NCBI RefSeq assembly: GCF_900162815.1
Contig: NZ_FUGD01000087.1
Coordinates: 36,794 to 100,793 of the forward strand
From: Psychrobacter pasteurii
GTDB taxonomy: Bacteria; Pseudomonadota; Gammaproteobacteria; Pseudomonadales; Moraxellaceae
Reading direction: 5' to 3'
DNA length: 64,000 nt
The notes under the pieces are model-generated. The model made no database searches. It was not told where the DNA came from and was given only the letters and a program-made list of their open reading frames with translations. Both the position numbers and the translations under genes were made by a program. Below, in pieces: positions 26,820 through 36,182 of this stretch (positions are counted from its first letter, which is position 1; each line of letters starts with the position of its first letter).

Positions 26820-27476
26820 GTGAATGCACTTAAAACTTTAGGTTTTGGCACTTTAATGATGCCTCTTTTTTTAATGGGCTGTACCAATACCAATACAACC
26901 CAAAACAATAATACTGGCACCAATACCAACACCAATGTTACATCTAATGTTAAGGAAACAAAAATGAGTGATATGCCTGTAGTTCAGTTAAATACTTCAA
27001 TGGGTGAAGTTGTTATCGAATTAAATGCTGAAAAAGCACCTAAGACCGTAGAAAACTTCGTGTCTTACGTAAAATCTGGTCATTATGATGGCACTATCTT
27101 CCATCGCGTTATCCCAGACTTCATGGTACAAGGCGGTGGTATGGACGCTAACATGGATGAGAAAAACACCAACGCACCTATCGAGAACGAAGCAGACAAT
27201 GGCCTGAAGAACGAAGAAGGCACCATTGCTATGGCACGTACTCAAGATCCACATTCAGCCACTAGCCAGTTCTTCATCAACGTAAAAAACAACGCTTTCT
27301 TAAACCATTCTGGCAAAAACATGCAAGGTTGGGGCTACACTGTATTTGGTAAAGTAACCAGCGGTATGGACGTAGTTAAGAAAATTGAAGGTGTTCCAAC
27401 CGGTCGTTACGGTATGCATGCTGATGTGCCAAAAGAGCCAGTTATCATCGAATCTGCAGTTATGGTTTCTGAATAA
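26820..27476 (+). CDS. Cyclophilin-type peptidyl-prolyl isomerase with two candidate starts (lipoprotein and cytosolic forms)
   Basis: Catalyses proline cis-trans isomerisation. The cyclophilin core (about 170 residues) has [22 protein letters not shown] and the [12 protein letters not shown] motif. Two in-frame starts each have a good ribosome-binding site. GTG 26820 (AAGGA six bases upstream) gives a lipoprotein signal peptide with lipobox LMGC (Cys21) and then an Asn/Thr-rich linker, for a membrane-anchored 218-residue form. ATG 26964 (AAGGA about seven bases upstream) gives a 170-residue cytosolic PpiB-like form. A TTG at 26772 is also in frame. A 20-codon frame (26761-26823) ends across the GTG. 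Confidence 0.88.
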   Translation: MNALKTLGFGTLMMPLFLMGCTNTNTTQNNNTGTNTNTNVTSNVKETKMSDMPVVQLNTSMGEVVIELNAEKAPKTVENFVSYVKSGHYDGTIFHRVIPDFMVQGGGMDANMDEKNTNAPIENEADNGLKNEEGTIAMARTQDPHSATSQFFINVKNNAFLNHSGKNMQGWGYTVFGKVTSGMDVVKKIEGVPTGRYGMHADVPKEPVIIESAVMVSE

Positions 27477-27513
27477 TTTAGCTTACCGCTAATTATCAGT
27501 TACTCATTATACT

Positions 27514-28413
27514 ATGGTAATAGATGACTTTGCTGTGATTGATTACAGCTACCTGATAACCACTCGGCCTTATGACATTCGCCGAGTGGTCATCAGTGAC
27601 TTGCATTTATCAGCGGATGAGCCTGCCTTAGTGCAGGCTTTTTTAGCCTTCCTTGATGATTTAATCGTTTTACCAAATTTAAATGAGCTTTACATTCTTG
27701 GCGATTGGTTTGATGCTTGGGTTGGAGATGATTTTTATCTAAGTTTATCGACTATTGAAACCAAACGACACTGGCTCACCCCTATTATTAACAAGCTGAC
27801 ACAGCTCAGCACCCAAGGCTGCCAAATAAAAGTGATGCATGGTAATCGCGACTTTTTGATTGGTCAAAGCTTCTGTGATTTATTCCAAGGTCAGCTGATT
27901 ACTGAGCCTTCTTTGGTGACCATCGGCGATAAAGTTTTCCGCTTTGAGCACGGTGATGCTTTATGCACCGATGACAAGTCTTATCAGAGATTTCGGGCCA
28001 TAATCCGTAATCCTCTTACCAAATGGATGCTCCTAAAAAGGCCCCTACATAAAAGAATCGCTTTAGCACAAAAAATTCGTCAAAAAAGTGCTCTAGATAA
28101 AACCAATAAATCCATGTCGATTATGGATGTTAATGCAGGCGCTGTGCTTAAAGCCTTAAAGCCTGTAGATGCCTTATTGCATGGTCATACCCACCGCCCT
28201 GCTGTCCATGAGATTGTAACAGATCAAGACGCTAACAAAACCAAGCTCCGTTATGTTTTAGGTGATTGGCGTGTGATCAATCCTGACAGCTCGTATCAAC
28301 AAGCTGAAGCTGTTATTGCTTTAAGCTGCCTTCCTGAACAAAGTACAAACACTGCAAACAGCACAAGCTTAGAGCAAAAAGAAAGCCTTCAGCTGGTCAA
28401 ATTTATAATTTAA
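27514..28413 (+). CDS. lpxH: UDP-2,3-diacylglucosamine diphosphatase
   Basis: Hydrolyses UDP-2,3-diacylglucosamine to lipid X in lipid A synthesis, at the inner membrane. Calcineurin-like metallophosphoesterase motifs appear in order: ISDLHLS, LGDWFDAWVGDD, MHGNRDFLIG, FEHGDALCT and LLHGHTHRP. At 299 residues it is longer than E. coli LpxH (about 240), with an N-terminal lead of about 20 and a C-terminal tail of about 30 residues. Starts 37 bases after the cyclophilin gene on the same strand; ppiB-lpxH adjacency is also seen in E. coli. Confidence 0.93.
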   Translation: MVIDDFAVIDYSYLITTRPYDIRRVVISDLHLSADEPALVQAFLAFLDDLIVLPNLNELYILGDWFDAWVGDDFYLSLSTIETKRHWLTPIINKLTQLSTQGCQIKVMHGNRDFLIGQSFCDLFQGQLITEPSLVTIGDKVFRFEHGDALCTDDKSYQRFRAIIRNPLTKWMLLKRPLHKRIALAQKIRQKSALDKTNKSMSIMDVNAGAVLKALKPVDALLHGHTHRPAVHEIVTDQDANKTKLRYVLGDWRVINPDSSYQQAEAVIALSCLPEQSTNTANSTSLEQKESLQLVKFII

Positions 28414-28516
28414 ACCCAACAAAGAGTTTAAACTCAAACTGACTTAGCCAAAGGCTTATTCATGACTTCCAAGAGTATCCCATTGATACTAATAGATAAA
28501 TCACATAGAGACAGTA

Positions 28517-29098
28517 TTAGTCTAATAGCTTGAAGAAGTGCTGACGATAGTGCTTAAGCTCACGAATCGAGTCACGAATGTCATCCATAGCCAAGTGACT
28601 GCCGGTCTTCTCTACCCCTTTTAGGATATCAGGACGCCAGCGATAGCACAGCTCTTTGATAGAAGAGACATCCAAGTTACGATAATGGAAGAAGCGCTCT
28701 AACTGAGGCATCTGACGCGCTAAAAAACGTCTGTCTTGGCAAATTGAGTTACCACACATGGGAGATTTCCCTTCATCTACCCATTTATTCAAAAACTCAA
28801 TCGTTTCTTTTTCGGCCTGCTCAAGAGTCACAGTACTACGGCGCACTCGATCAATTAGCCCCGACTGACCATGTTGCTTGGTATTCCAATCATCCATAGC
28901 ATTTAGTTTTTGGTCAGAAACCTTAATAGCAAATACTGGGCCTTCAGCGAGCACATTTAAGTCTTCATCAGTGACGATGGTCGCAATCTCAATAATATCG
29001 TCATTCATGGTATCTAAACCAGTCATCTCTAAATCAATCCAGATAAGACCTTTTTTACCTTGGTTTTTAATTTTAATTTTATTGGGATGATCACTCAT
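28517..29098 (-). CDS. orn: Oligoribonuclease
   Basis: Degrades 2-5 nucleotide RNAs and pGpG to mononucleotides. DEDDh exonuclease of 193 residues with [11 protein letters not shown] (first acidic pair), the central region around the second Asp ([10 protein letters not shown]) and the terminal [10 protein letters not shown] motif with catalytic His and Asp. A small Lys-rich N-terminal lead precedes the fold. It is convergent with lpxH and divergent from rsgA, the orn-rsgA divergence being common in gammaproteobacteria. The 291-base orn-rsgA gap shows no gene. Confidence 0.96.
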   Translation of the reverse strand: MSDHPNKIKIKNQGKKGLIWIDLEMTGLDTMNDDIIEIATIVTDEDLNVLAEGPVFAIKVSDQKLNAMDDWNTKQHGQSGLIDRVRRSTVTLEQAEKETIEFLNKWVDEGKSPMCGNSICQDRRFLARQMPQLERFFHYRNLDVSSIKELCYRWRPDILKGVEKTGSHLAMDDIRDSIRELKHYRQHFFKLLD

Positions 29099-29389
29099 AA
29101 TACTTCCTAGACACTTTTAGTTCATAAAGATAGATAAAAAATAGAGTTAATTGTAGGCAACTAAGTCCTTTATTATGATCTGCAAATAGGCAGACTACTC
29201 AATCTGACTATGGTAACAAATTTAACACCTGACACCTTAACTATTCGCGCAATATAACACGTAAACTTTGAATTTATTGTACCAGCGCCCAATAAACTAT
29301 ATCCTAGACACTCTGATACTCACTGTCACTGTTTTTAGTAACCCTTGCGCTTACTTCAGCACACTTAATATTACAGGTAACTTGAATTT

Positions 29390-30562
29390 ATGGCTTTGAT
29401 ACGACAACGTAAGCTAACCAAGCAACAACTTAGACGAATTGATAAACAACAAGCTCAGCAACAAGAGTCAATTGATGGTAGCTTGATGGATGGCGTGGTG
29501 ATGGCTCATTATGGCAAACAGCTAGAGGTTCAAGTCACCTCACTGCCCGCTATCATTCCAAACCCGCCTGTTGTGGCTGAAGGTGAGCCTGAGCCATTTT
29601 GGCAGGCCATCGAGTTAGGCGATATTTGGCGCTGTCATGTCCGCACCAACTTACCCATGTTAGCGACGGGAGATAAGGTGCGCTGGGTAGCTGACCCCAA
29701 TACGGGCTTTGGCCGTATCGAATCCGTTCAGCCGCGTACTTCCTTAGTGTCTCGTCCAGACCGATACCATAAACTCAAGCCGGTGGCGGCCAACGTTGAT
29801 ATTTTGGCCATTGTCTTTGCCCCACTCCCTGCCGCTGCTCCTAATCTTATCGACCGTTATCTGGTGGTCTGCCATCATGCCGATGTTAAGCCGCTTTTGG
29901 TATTAAACAAAGCAGACTTACTGGCTATTGAAGACTATGCTTTTACTAAAAACTTGCTTAATGAATATCAAAGCTTGGGCTATGAGGCAGTGTTAACAGC
30001 CGCCCCCTGTCCTGAAAACATTTTACTCAATCCTACTCAGAGTAATAGCAAGCAAGCCATAGACAGTGCCAAGCTGACAGATATCGAGCCTTTACAGCAG
30101 CAAGCTGAATTGGGACTAACCGATCTGCAGCAACAAATAAAAGACAAGCTGGTAATTTTTGCCGGTCAATCAGGGGTCGGTAAAAGCACCTTAGTTAATG
30201 CCTTACTGCCCAACTCTGATCAAAGCGTAAATGTGATCTCTACCAACTCAAAACTGGGTCAACACACCACGACAACCAGTCGCTTATTGCCTTTTAATCC
30301 TGAAGATCTGACCCAAGGCGGTATTGTCGATACCCCAGGCATTCGCGAGTACGGCATTTGGCACTTAACTCCGGACGATATCATTGCCGGCTTTGTTGAG
30401 CTGTATCCTTTAGCGGGCGACTGTCAGTTTAGAGACTGCAAACACACCCATAATAGTAAGGGTTGTGCCTTGTGGGAAGCGGTAGCTGAGGGTAAAGTCA
30501 TGCAGCGCCGAGTCGAGAGCTTGGTGACCTTGCAAGCAGAAGCAGACACCCCCACTTATTAG
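29390..30562 (+). CDS. rsgA: Small ribosomal subunit biogenesis GTPase RsgA
   Basis: Late 30S assembly factor. The circularly permuted GTPase order is visible: G4 NKADLL precedes G1 GQSGVGKSTLVNAL and G3 DTPGIREYG. An N-terminal OB-fold (about 35-125) and a C-terminal zinc-binding segment (CQFRDCKHTHNSKGCAL) complete the family plan. At 390 residues it is about 40 longer than E. coli RsgA, with an insertion between G4 and G1 rich in Gln/Ser (about 205-250). Confidence 0.95.
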   Translation: MALIRQRKLTKQQLRRIDKQQAQQQESIDGSLMDGVVMAHYGKQLEVQVTSLPAIIPNPPVVAEGEPEPFWQAIELGDIWRCHVRTNLPMLATGDKVRWVADPNTGFGRIESVQPRTSLVSRPDRYHKLKPVAANVDILAIVFAPLPAAAPNLIDRYLVVCHHADVKPLLVLNKADLLAIEDYAFTKNLLNEYQSLGYEAVLTAAPCPENILLNPTQSNSKQAIDSAKLTDIEPLQQQAELGLTDLQQQIKDKLVIFAGQSGVGKSTLVNALLPNSDQSVNVISTNSKLGQHTTTTSRLLPFNPEDLTQGGIVDTPGIREYGIWHLTPDDIIAGFVELYPLAGDCQFRDCKHTHNSKGCALWEAVAEGKVMQRRVESLVTLQAEADTPTY

Positions 30563-30689
30563 ATATTGACTCAAATACTTTAAATAGGGATTTCTAACCG
30601 CTAAGTTAGGAATTCTCTATTGTCTTTAATGCATTCTAACGCTTATCACGTTATAATAATCGCCATAAAAATTTTACTGGAGAAGTGTT

Positions 30690-31145
30690 TTGTCACTAGA
30701 TCGTTGGCTTGAATTTATGGGTAACCACCCTGTCTTATTTGGTGTTTTGGCTGTACTTATCTTTTTATTTTTCACGGTTGAAAACCAACGCAGTGGTAAA
30801 AAAGTTTCACCCAATACTTTAGGTACCTTAGTTAACTCCCAAAATGCACAAATTATTGATATTCGTGCTAAGAAAAAGTTTGAGACAGGTTATATCCAAG
30901 GTAGCCGTAATATTCCATTCACCCAATTAAAAGACCGTTTAGAAGAAATCAGAGCTATTGAAGCTCCGGTTGTCGTGGTTTGTGATATGGGTATTCAAGC
31001 AGGTGCTGCGGTACAACTGATTGGAAAACCAAACGTATTCCGTCTTGATGGCGGTATCGGCGGTTGGCAAGCAGCAGGCATGCCACTGGTTGGAGCCACT
31101 GTAAAAAAATCTAAGACCGTAGACGGAAAAGCCAAAGCCAAATAA
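30690..31145 (+). CDS. Membrane-anchored rhodanese-like protein (YibN-type)
   Basis: 151 residues: one N-terminal membrane helix (about 14-29, HPVLFGVLAVLIFLFF), then a rhodanese domain (about 40-135) with IIDIRAKKKFETGYIQGSRNIP and candidate active-site Cys in VVVCDMGIQAG. The start is a TTG preceded by TGGAGAAG; no better ATG exists upstream. The order rhodanese-grxC-secB matches yibN-grxC-secB of E. coli, where YibN is an inner-membrane protein of incompletely known role. The basic tail (KKSKTVDGKAKAK) faces the cytoplasm. Confidence 0.87.
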   Translation: MSLDRWLEFMGNHPVLFGVLAVLIFLFFTVENQRSGKKVSPNTLGTLVNSQNAQIIDIRAKKKFETGYIQGSRNIPFTQLKDRLEEIRAIEAPVVVVCDMGIQAGAAVQLIGKPNVFRLDGGIGGWQAAGMPLVGATVKKSKTVDGKAKAK

Positions 31146-31304
31146 CTTGCAGACTGTGGTTACTATACGATACCCTGCACACATTAAGTAATATATCCGG
31201 TACAAAATGCCAGATAAACCCTTAATTATAAAGAACGGTGTTTTGGTACAATTGACTTTAAAAGCTACACCAATAAATATTTCATATAAATAAAAGGATT
31301 ACTC

Positions 31305-31568
31305 ATGACTGCTCCTGTTACTGTATATACAACCCCTATTTGCCCTTACTGCTCAAACGCCAAACAGCTTTTAAAATCAAAAGGCATCGAGTACAAAGAA
31401 ATTGGTATGCATGATATGAGTTCTGATGAGCGTATGGCTTTAATGAAAAAAACCAACAACTACAGAACCGTTCCACAAATCTTTGTTGGCGAAACTTTCG
31501 TTGGTGGCTTTGATGAGCTAAACGCTTTGAATGAAAGTGGCAAACTTGATGAAATGCTAAATGCTTAA
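31305..31568 (+). CDS. grxC: Glutaredoxin 3
   Basis: Glutathione-dependent disulfide reductase of 87 residues. Active site CPYC (in TTPICPYCSNAKQLL), cis-proline in YRTVPQIFV and the GGFDEL glutathione-binding motif. AAGGATT precedes the ATG. A TTGACT (31252) with a weak -10 about 16 bases later may provide its own promoter. secB follows after 67 bases. Confidence 0.96.
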   Translation: MTAPVTVYTTPICPYCSNAKQLLKSKGIEYKEIGMHDMSSDERMALMKKTNNYRTVPQIFVGETFVGGFDELNALNESGKLDEMLNA

Positions 31569-31620
31569 TGTTGTGCATTTGGTGGCTTTATAATTTTATA
31601 ATCATAAAATTTAACTTTAA

Positions 31621-32085
<465 letters not shown>

Positions 32086-32120
32086 TCCTTTGTGATTATC
32101 GGCCATTTGGTTGGTCTTAT

Positions 32121-32156
32121 AAAAGCCACTATAAGTCGTTTATAGTGGCTTTTTTT
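32121..32156 (+). terminator. Intrinsic terminator of secB
   Basis: AAAAGCCACTATA (32121-32133) pairs with TATAGTGGCTTTT (32141-32153), followed by more T. Confidence 0.92.
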
Positions 32157-32184
32157 ATGCCCTCAATATAGGCTAGCCTATTCT

Positions 32185-32242
32185 ATTTACTGGTACAAAT
32201 TTACTAGTACACATCTATCTATTTACTTGTACAAAATTTACA
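32185..32242. repeat. Degenerate ATTTACTnGTACA repeats
   Basis: ATTTACT followed by G/A/T-GTACA occurs at 32185, 32199 and 32221, with a shorter ATTTACAGG at 32236. Each unit contains a GTAC core. They lie between the secB and adk terminators, where no gene is present. Confidence 0.55.
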
Positions 32243-32276
32243 GGCATAAACTCACCTGCATCCCCTCTTTTAATAC

Positions 32277-32322
32277 CTTTGACTATCTTTGACTATCTTT
32301 GACTATCTTTGACTATCTTTGA
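32277..32322. repeat. 10-bp tandem repeat, about 4.6 copies
   Basis: CTTTGACTAT is repeated four times exactly, then continues with CTTTGA. The unit length is close to one helical turn. It lies in the 332-base secB-adk gap, and copy number probably varies between strains (inference). Confidence 0.9.
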
Positions 32323-32337
32323 TTTATTAAACTCAAT

Positions 32338-32369
32338 AAAAAAACCCCCAATCTAAATAGATTGCGGGG
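32338..32369 (-). terminator. Intrinsic terminator of adk
   Basis: On the minus strand CCCC-G-CAATCT pairs with AGATTGGGGG (one bulged base), followed by seven T. Confidence 0.85.
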
Positions 32370-32417
32370 CTTTTCGTAGTTTATAAACTAAATCTTTAAC
32401 TTTGATTCAGTAGTAAA

Positions 32418-33113
<696 letters not shown>

Positions 33114-33163
33114 TTAAAAAATAAGCGTCTTAAATAATAATATGTCTTAAATGACAATAAATG

Positions 33164-33212
33164 GTAACCACAAGCCCTAGCCCTGATTAGGGTTAATTCA
33201 TTAGGTGGTTAC
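33164..33212 (-). repeat. Nested inverted repeat upstream of adk
   Basis: GTAACCAC (33164-33171) and GTGGTTAC (33205-33212) enclose an inner CCCTA/TAGGG stem (33175-33192). No T-run follows on the minus strand, so it may be a folded adk 5' leader rather than a terminator of the ccm genes. Confidence 0.5.
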
Positions 33213-33382
33213 AAGCAATGACGCCTCAGACAAGTCTTGTTTGACTGTTGTATTAAGCACAAATACCTTACATTGAGATGAAAAAAAGCTCAAGCTATTT
33301 TAATAATAAATACCGCTATAAGTAAAACTTAGTAGTCAAACAAACTTCAGATAATCGTCATTAATACAGTGTTATCAATAAA

Positions 33383-34774
33383 TTAAGGCAACTGTTTATT
33401 AATTTCAGTAGTCACTTTAAGCTTACTGTCAGTATTGTCTTGATAGTTGAGCGGTAAGTCATTAGCGGCCAAATCACCAGCTTCTTGCATGGCTTGCCCT
33501 GATTTACTTACTCTAGCTTTTAACACCAACTGTTGACCTTGCTGCATCGCTTTAGACAAAGTTTGGGTTGGCATCATGGCATCTTCATCACTCAGCTCGA
33601 TATTAAAGCCGTTGGCTGCATTTGCTAGCTCTGAAGCCGGCAAACGCTTAACTGCTAATGGTGCACCGCCTGAAGCTTGCTGAATCGTCACAAACAAAAT
33701 ATCTGAGGGTGCTAATAACGGAGCCAGACTTGGGTTTAGGGTCACGGTTACAGCGACAGTCTGAGTAGCAACGGCAGTTGTACCTTGATCTGCTGCAGAT
33801 AAACTGGCTTGCTGCTGCTGGGCAATATTACGGCTTAACTCCTCTAAGCTGCTTAAAGCTTCGCTGTGGTCGCCATCTCTAGCCATAATACCTGCTTTTA
33901 ATCTTTCTACCCAGGCTTGAGCTTGCTGATAGTTACCTGAACGCGCCTCACCCATCGCCATCAGCATTTGAGCCCCTTGGTGCTCTGGATTGTTTTGCAG
34001 AACCCCTTCCAAGGCTTTGCGGCTACTGGCATCTAACATGCCACCACTGGTAAAGAAGTTAGTCTGAGCATAACTAACTGCAATGTTTTCATCTTCAGGC
34101 GCCAAGCGATAAGCACGAGCCTGTGCTTCTTTGGCTTGTTCGTTGGCTTCAAAAGCCAATAATATATCTGACAGTCGCATCCAGCGCATAGGATCGTGAG
34201 CATGATGATGCACGTTAGTCTGAATAGCGCCCATTAAGCCAACTGAATCTTCGATAGCCCACTCTGGCGGAGCATCAATCTTACCGGTTAACAGATCATC
34301 AGCCACCTGGCCCACCTTGTCTTGTGCTTGCCATAGATTGACCACTGGAGATCTATCCCCTGCCAAGAAGTAGCCTAGTATCATTAAGGTAGGCACACAC
34401 AGAAGCAGTGTTAAGCGCGCTTTACCACTGCGAGTAAATTGCTGCTCACGCTTGGCTTTTGACAGCTCTGCGCTGGTGAAGTTCTCTTCTTTAAGACCTT
34501 CATTCAACACCACACTATTTTTGTCATCACTGGCCAATAATAGCTGACGCTCAAGCTCTGTCTTTTGAGTTTTAAACTCCGACTCAGTCATTGCTCCGGC
34601 ATTAAAGTCAGCTTTTAATTCTTCCAGTCGCTCTTTAAATACCTCAACATTAAGCGCTATTAGCTGATCGTTTTGAGCAGACTTATCCACTCGCAACCAT
34701 GGCATAAGCACGATAATCGCTAATATTATTGCCAATAAAATTGCCAGCGCGACAAAAATCACTAACGTTGGCAT
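33383..34774 (-). CDS. ccmI: Cytochrome c biogenesis protein CcmI (CycH)
   Basis: Membrane protein that holds apocytochrome c for the CcmFH heme lyase. An N-terminal membrane helix (about 4-24), a cytoplasmic heptad-rich segment (FKERLEELKADFNAGAMTESEFKTQKTELERQLL), a second helix (about 121-138) and a periplasmic TPR region (about 165-315: WMRLSDILLAFEANEQAKEAQARAYRLAPED ...) follow the CcmI plan. The C-terminal domain (from about 340) resembles the CcmI substrate-binding part. TAAGGAG precedes the ATG. Last gene of ccmF-ccmG-ccmH-ccmI. Confidence 0.9.
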   Translation of the reverse strand: MPTLVIFVALAILLAIILAIIVLMPWLRVDKSAQNDQLIALNVEVFKERLEELKADFNAGAMTESEFKTQKTELERQLLLASDDKNSVVLNEGLKEENFTSAELSKAKREQQFTRSGKARLTLLLCVPTLMILGYFLAGDRSPVVNLWQAQDKVGQVADDLLTGKIDAPPEWAIEDSVGLMGAIQTNVHHHAHDPMRWMRLSDILLAFEANEQAKEAQARAYRLAPEDENIAVSYAQTNFFTSGGMLDASSRKALEGVLQNNPEHQGAQMLMAMGEARSGNYQQAQAWVERLKAGIMARDGDHSEALSSLEELSRNIAQQQQASLSAADQGTTAVATQTVAVTVTLNPSLAPLLAPSDILFVTIQQASGGAPLAVKRLPASELANAANGFNIELSDEDAMMPTQTLSKAMQQGQQLVLKARVSKSGQAMQEAGDLAANDLPLNYQDNTDSKLKVTTEINKQLP

Positions 34775-34876
34775 GATTTAACTCCTTACAAGTTGAGATA
34801 TAAACCGCAATTGGTGGTGACAGCAAAACTTCACTGCTTAACTTAAATTTTCGATATAAAAACGGCTAGCGTCTGA

Positions 34877-35464
34877 TTATTTTTTATCACTTAGATTGTC
34901 GTTACTGTGCTCTTTAAGCAACGCTTTAAGCTTTTGCGCTTCTTCCTCACTTAAGTTAGAGCCTAGGTTATCTAAGTCAATATCATTGCTAGCACCGCTT
35001 TGTACTGTACTGACTTGTTTTTTATTATTGGCTTTAGTACGCATCAACCAGCCTACTATTAACAATAATAAAATCACCGGTGGGAAGTACCATAAAATCC
35101 AAGTTGACGGACGAACCGGCGGCTTATAACTGATAAAGTCGCCATAACGCTCATACATATACTCTCGTATCTGAGCATCTGACTGGCCTGCCATAACCAT
35201 GTCATAAGTTTTGCGTTTTAGATCTTGAGAGATAACAGAATCTGAACCGGCTAAGTTTTGGTTTTGGCATTTCGGGCAACGAAACTCTTCAATCAAAGCT
35301 TGGTATTGTGCTTCTTGTCTTGGGTTATCAAACTCAAATACCTCAATGGCAGCCTGTGACAAGCTGCTCACTGAGCCTAAGGTAACTATCAAGGCCAACA
35401 CTTTAAATAAGGCACTAAGACGCTTTGTTATTGCTGACATTGAGCTTGCCTTTATTGTAATCAT
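34877..35464 (-). CDS. ccmH: Cytochrome c maturation protein CcmH (CycL)
   Basis: Thiol oxidoreductase acting on the CxxCH heme motif of apocytochrome c. A signal peptide (to about residue 38), then the redox motif RCPKCQNQNLAGSDS (LRCxxCQ-type), a three-helix domain, a membrane helix (about 118-137, STWILWYFPPVILLLLIVGWLM) and an acidic cytoplasmic tail. The ATG at 35464 overlaps the ccmG stop by 4 bases; the ATG at 35440 has AAAGG upstream and may be the real start. Short CcmH plus separate CcmI is the Pseudomonas-type arrangement. Confidence 0.92.
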   Translation of the reverse strand: MITIKASSMSAITKRLSALFKVLALIVTLGSVSSLSQAAIEVFEFDNPRQEAQYQALIEEFRCPKCQNQNLAGSDSVISQDLKRKTYDMVMAGQSDAQIREYMYERYGDFISYKPPVRPSTWILWYFPPVILLLLIVGWLMRTKANNKKQVSTVQSGASNDIDLDNLGSNLSEEEAQKLKALLKEHSNDNLSDKK

Positions 35465-36081
35465 TTACACACCTCAGCAATTTGCTTAGTGATATCTGGG
35501 CCATCTAAAGCCACTTGATTTTGACCCAGCTCTGTTAGGACATCCATACAAGGCTTAATTCTAGACTGCCAGTTTTCTGCGCTAACTTCACCCACGATAT
35601 GCTGACGAATATTGCCTTGTGTATCAACGATAAAACTTTCAGGAGCACCTGTTAGCCCCAAATCAATAGCAAAGCTGCCATCATAGTCTCTAAAGCTAAA
35701 CACATAAGGGTCGCCGCCGTTTCGGATATACTCATGAGCATTGTCGAGCTCATCTTTGTAGTTAACGCCGACTATAGGTACCTGCTGCTCATGCAGCTCC
35801 ATAAAGAACGGATGCTCTTCGTAACAAGTAGGACACCAAGAACCCCATACATTAATAATAAAAGGGGTTTTTGGTAAGTCAGCATTGGTTACATTGGTCT
35901 CAGGATTAGACAATAGCGGCAGATCAAACTCTGGAACAGGTCGGTTTAATGCATTATCAAATACCACGTTAGTGTCCTTACCTAATCTGGCAAAGAACAT
36001 AACAATAAGACCTAAGAAAACAATCAGGGGAATTAAAAACCAAATCTTAAACTGTGACTTACTCATTAATGGGTCAGACAT
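35461..36081 (-). CDS. ccmG: Thiol:disulfide interchange protein CcmG (DsbE)
   Basis: Membrane-tethered periplasmic thioredoxin-like reductase that keeps apocytochrome c cysteines reduced. An N-terminal anchor (about 9-28), then a thioredoxin fold with active site WCPTC in VWGSWCPTCYEEHPFF and the GAPESFIVD cis-Pro loop, both typical of CcmG. 206 residues. 101 bases follow the ccmF stop and contain an 11-bp inverted repeat, and its stop overlaps the ccmH start. Confidence 0.94.
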   Translation of the reverse strand: MSDPLMSKSQFKIWFLIPLIVFLGLIVMFFARLGKDTNVVFDNALNRPVPEFDLPLLSNPETNVTNADLPKTPFIINVWGSWCPTCYEEHPFFMELHEQQVPIVGVNYKDELDNAHEYIRNGGDPYVFSFRDYDGSFAIDLGLTGAPESFIVDTQGNIRQHIVGEVSAENWQSRIKPCMDVLTELGQNQVALDGPDITKQIAEVCK

Positions 36082-36139
36082 TTACCATATCCTCAATACA
36101 AATTTTGCACCAGTTTTTTGCTGTTATCCTAGACCACTT

Positions 36140-36176
36140 TTGCCGATAATCAATATTTGATCACGATTATCGGCAA
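36140..36176 (-). repeat. 11-bp inverted repeat between ccmF and ccmG
   Basis: TTGCCGATAAT (36140-36150) and ATTATCGGCAA (36166-36176) with a 15-base loop, inside the operon. No T-run on the minus strand, so it could stabilise or process the mRNA between the two genes. Confidence 0.6.
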
Positions 36177-36182
36177 CAGCGT

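Noticed and set aside
26761..26823. 20-codon open frame ahead of the cyclophilin gene
   Set aside because: No ribosome-binding site and no recognisable sequence; only its overlap with the GTG start is worth noting, so it is not listed as a gene.
28421..28436. GAGTTTAAACTC palindrome between lpxH and orn
   Set aside because: Short palindrome without T-run; not convincing as terminator or operator.
30585..30615. Hairpin after rsgA as a terminator
   Set aside because: A weak 9-bp stem with a mismatch and no proper T-run follows; left unannotated.
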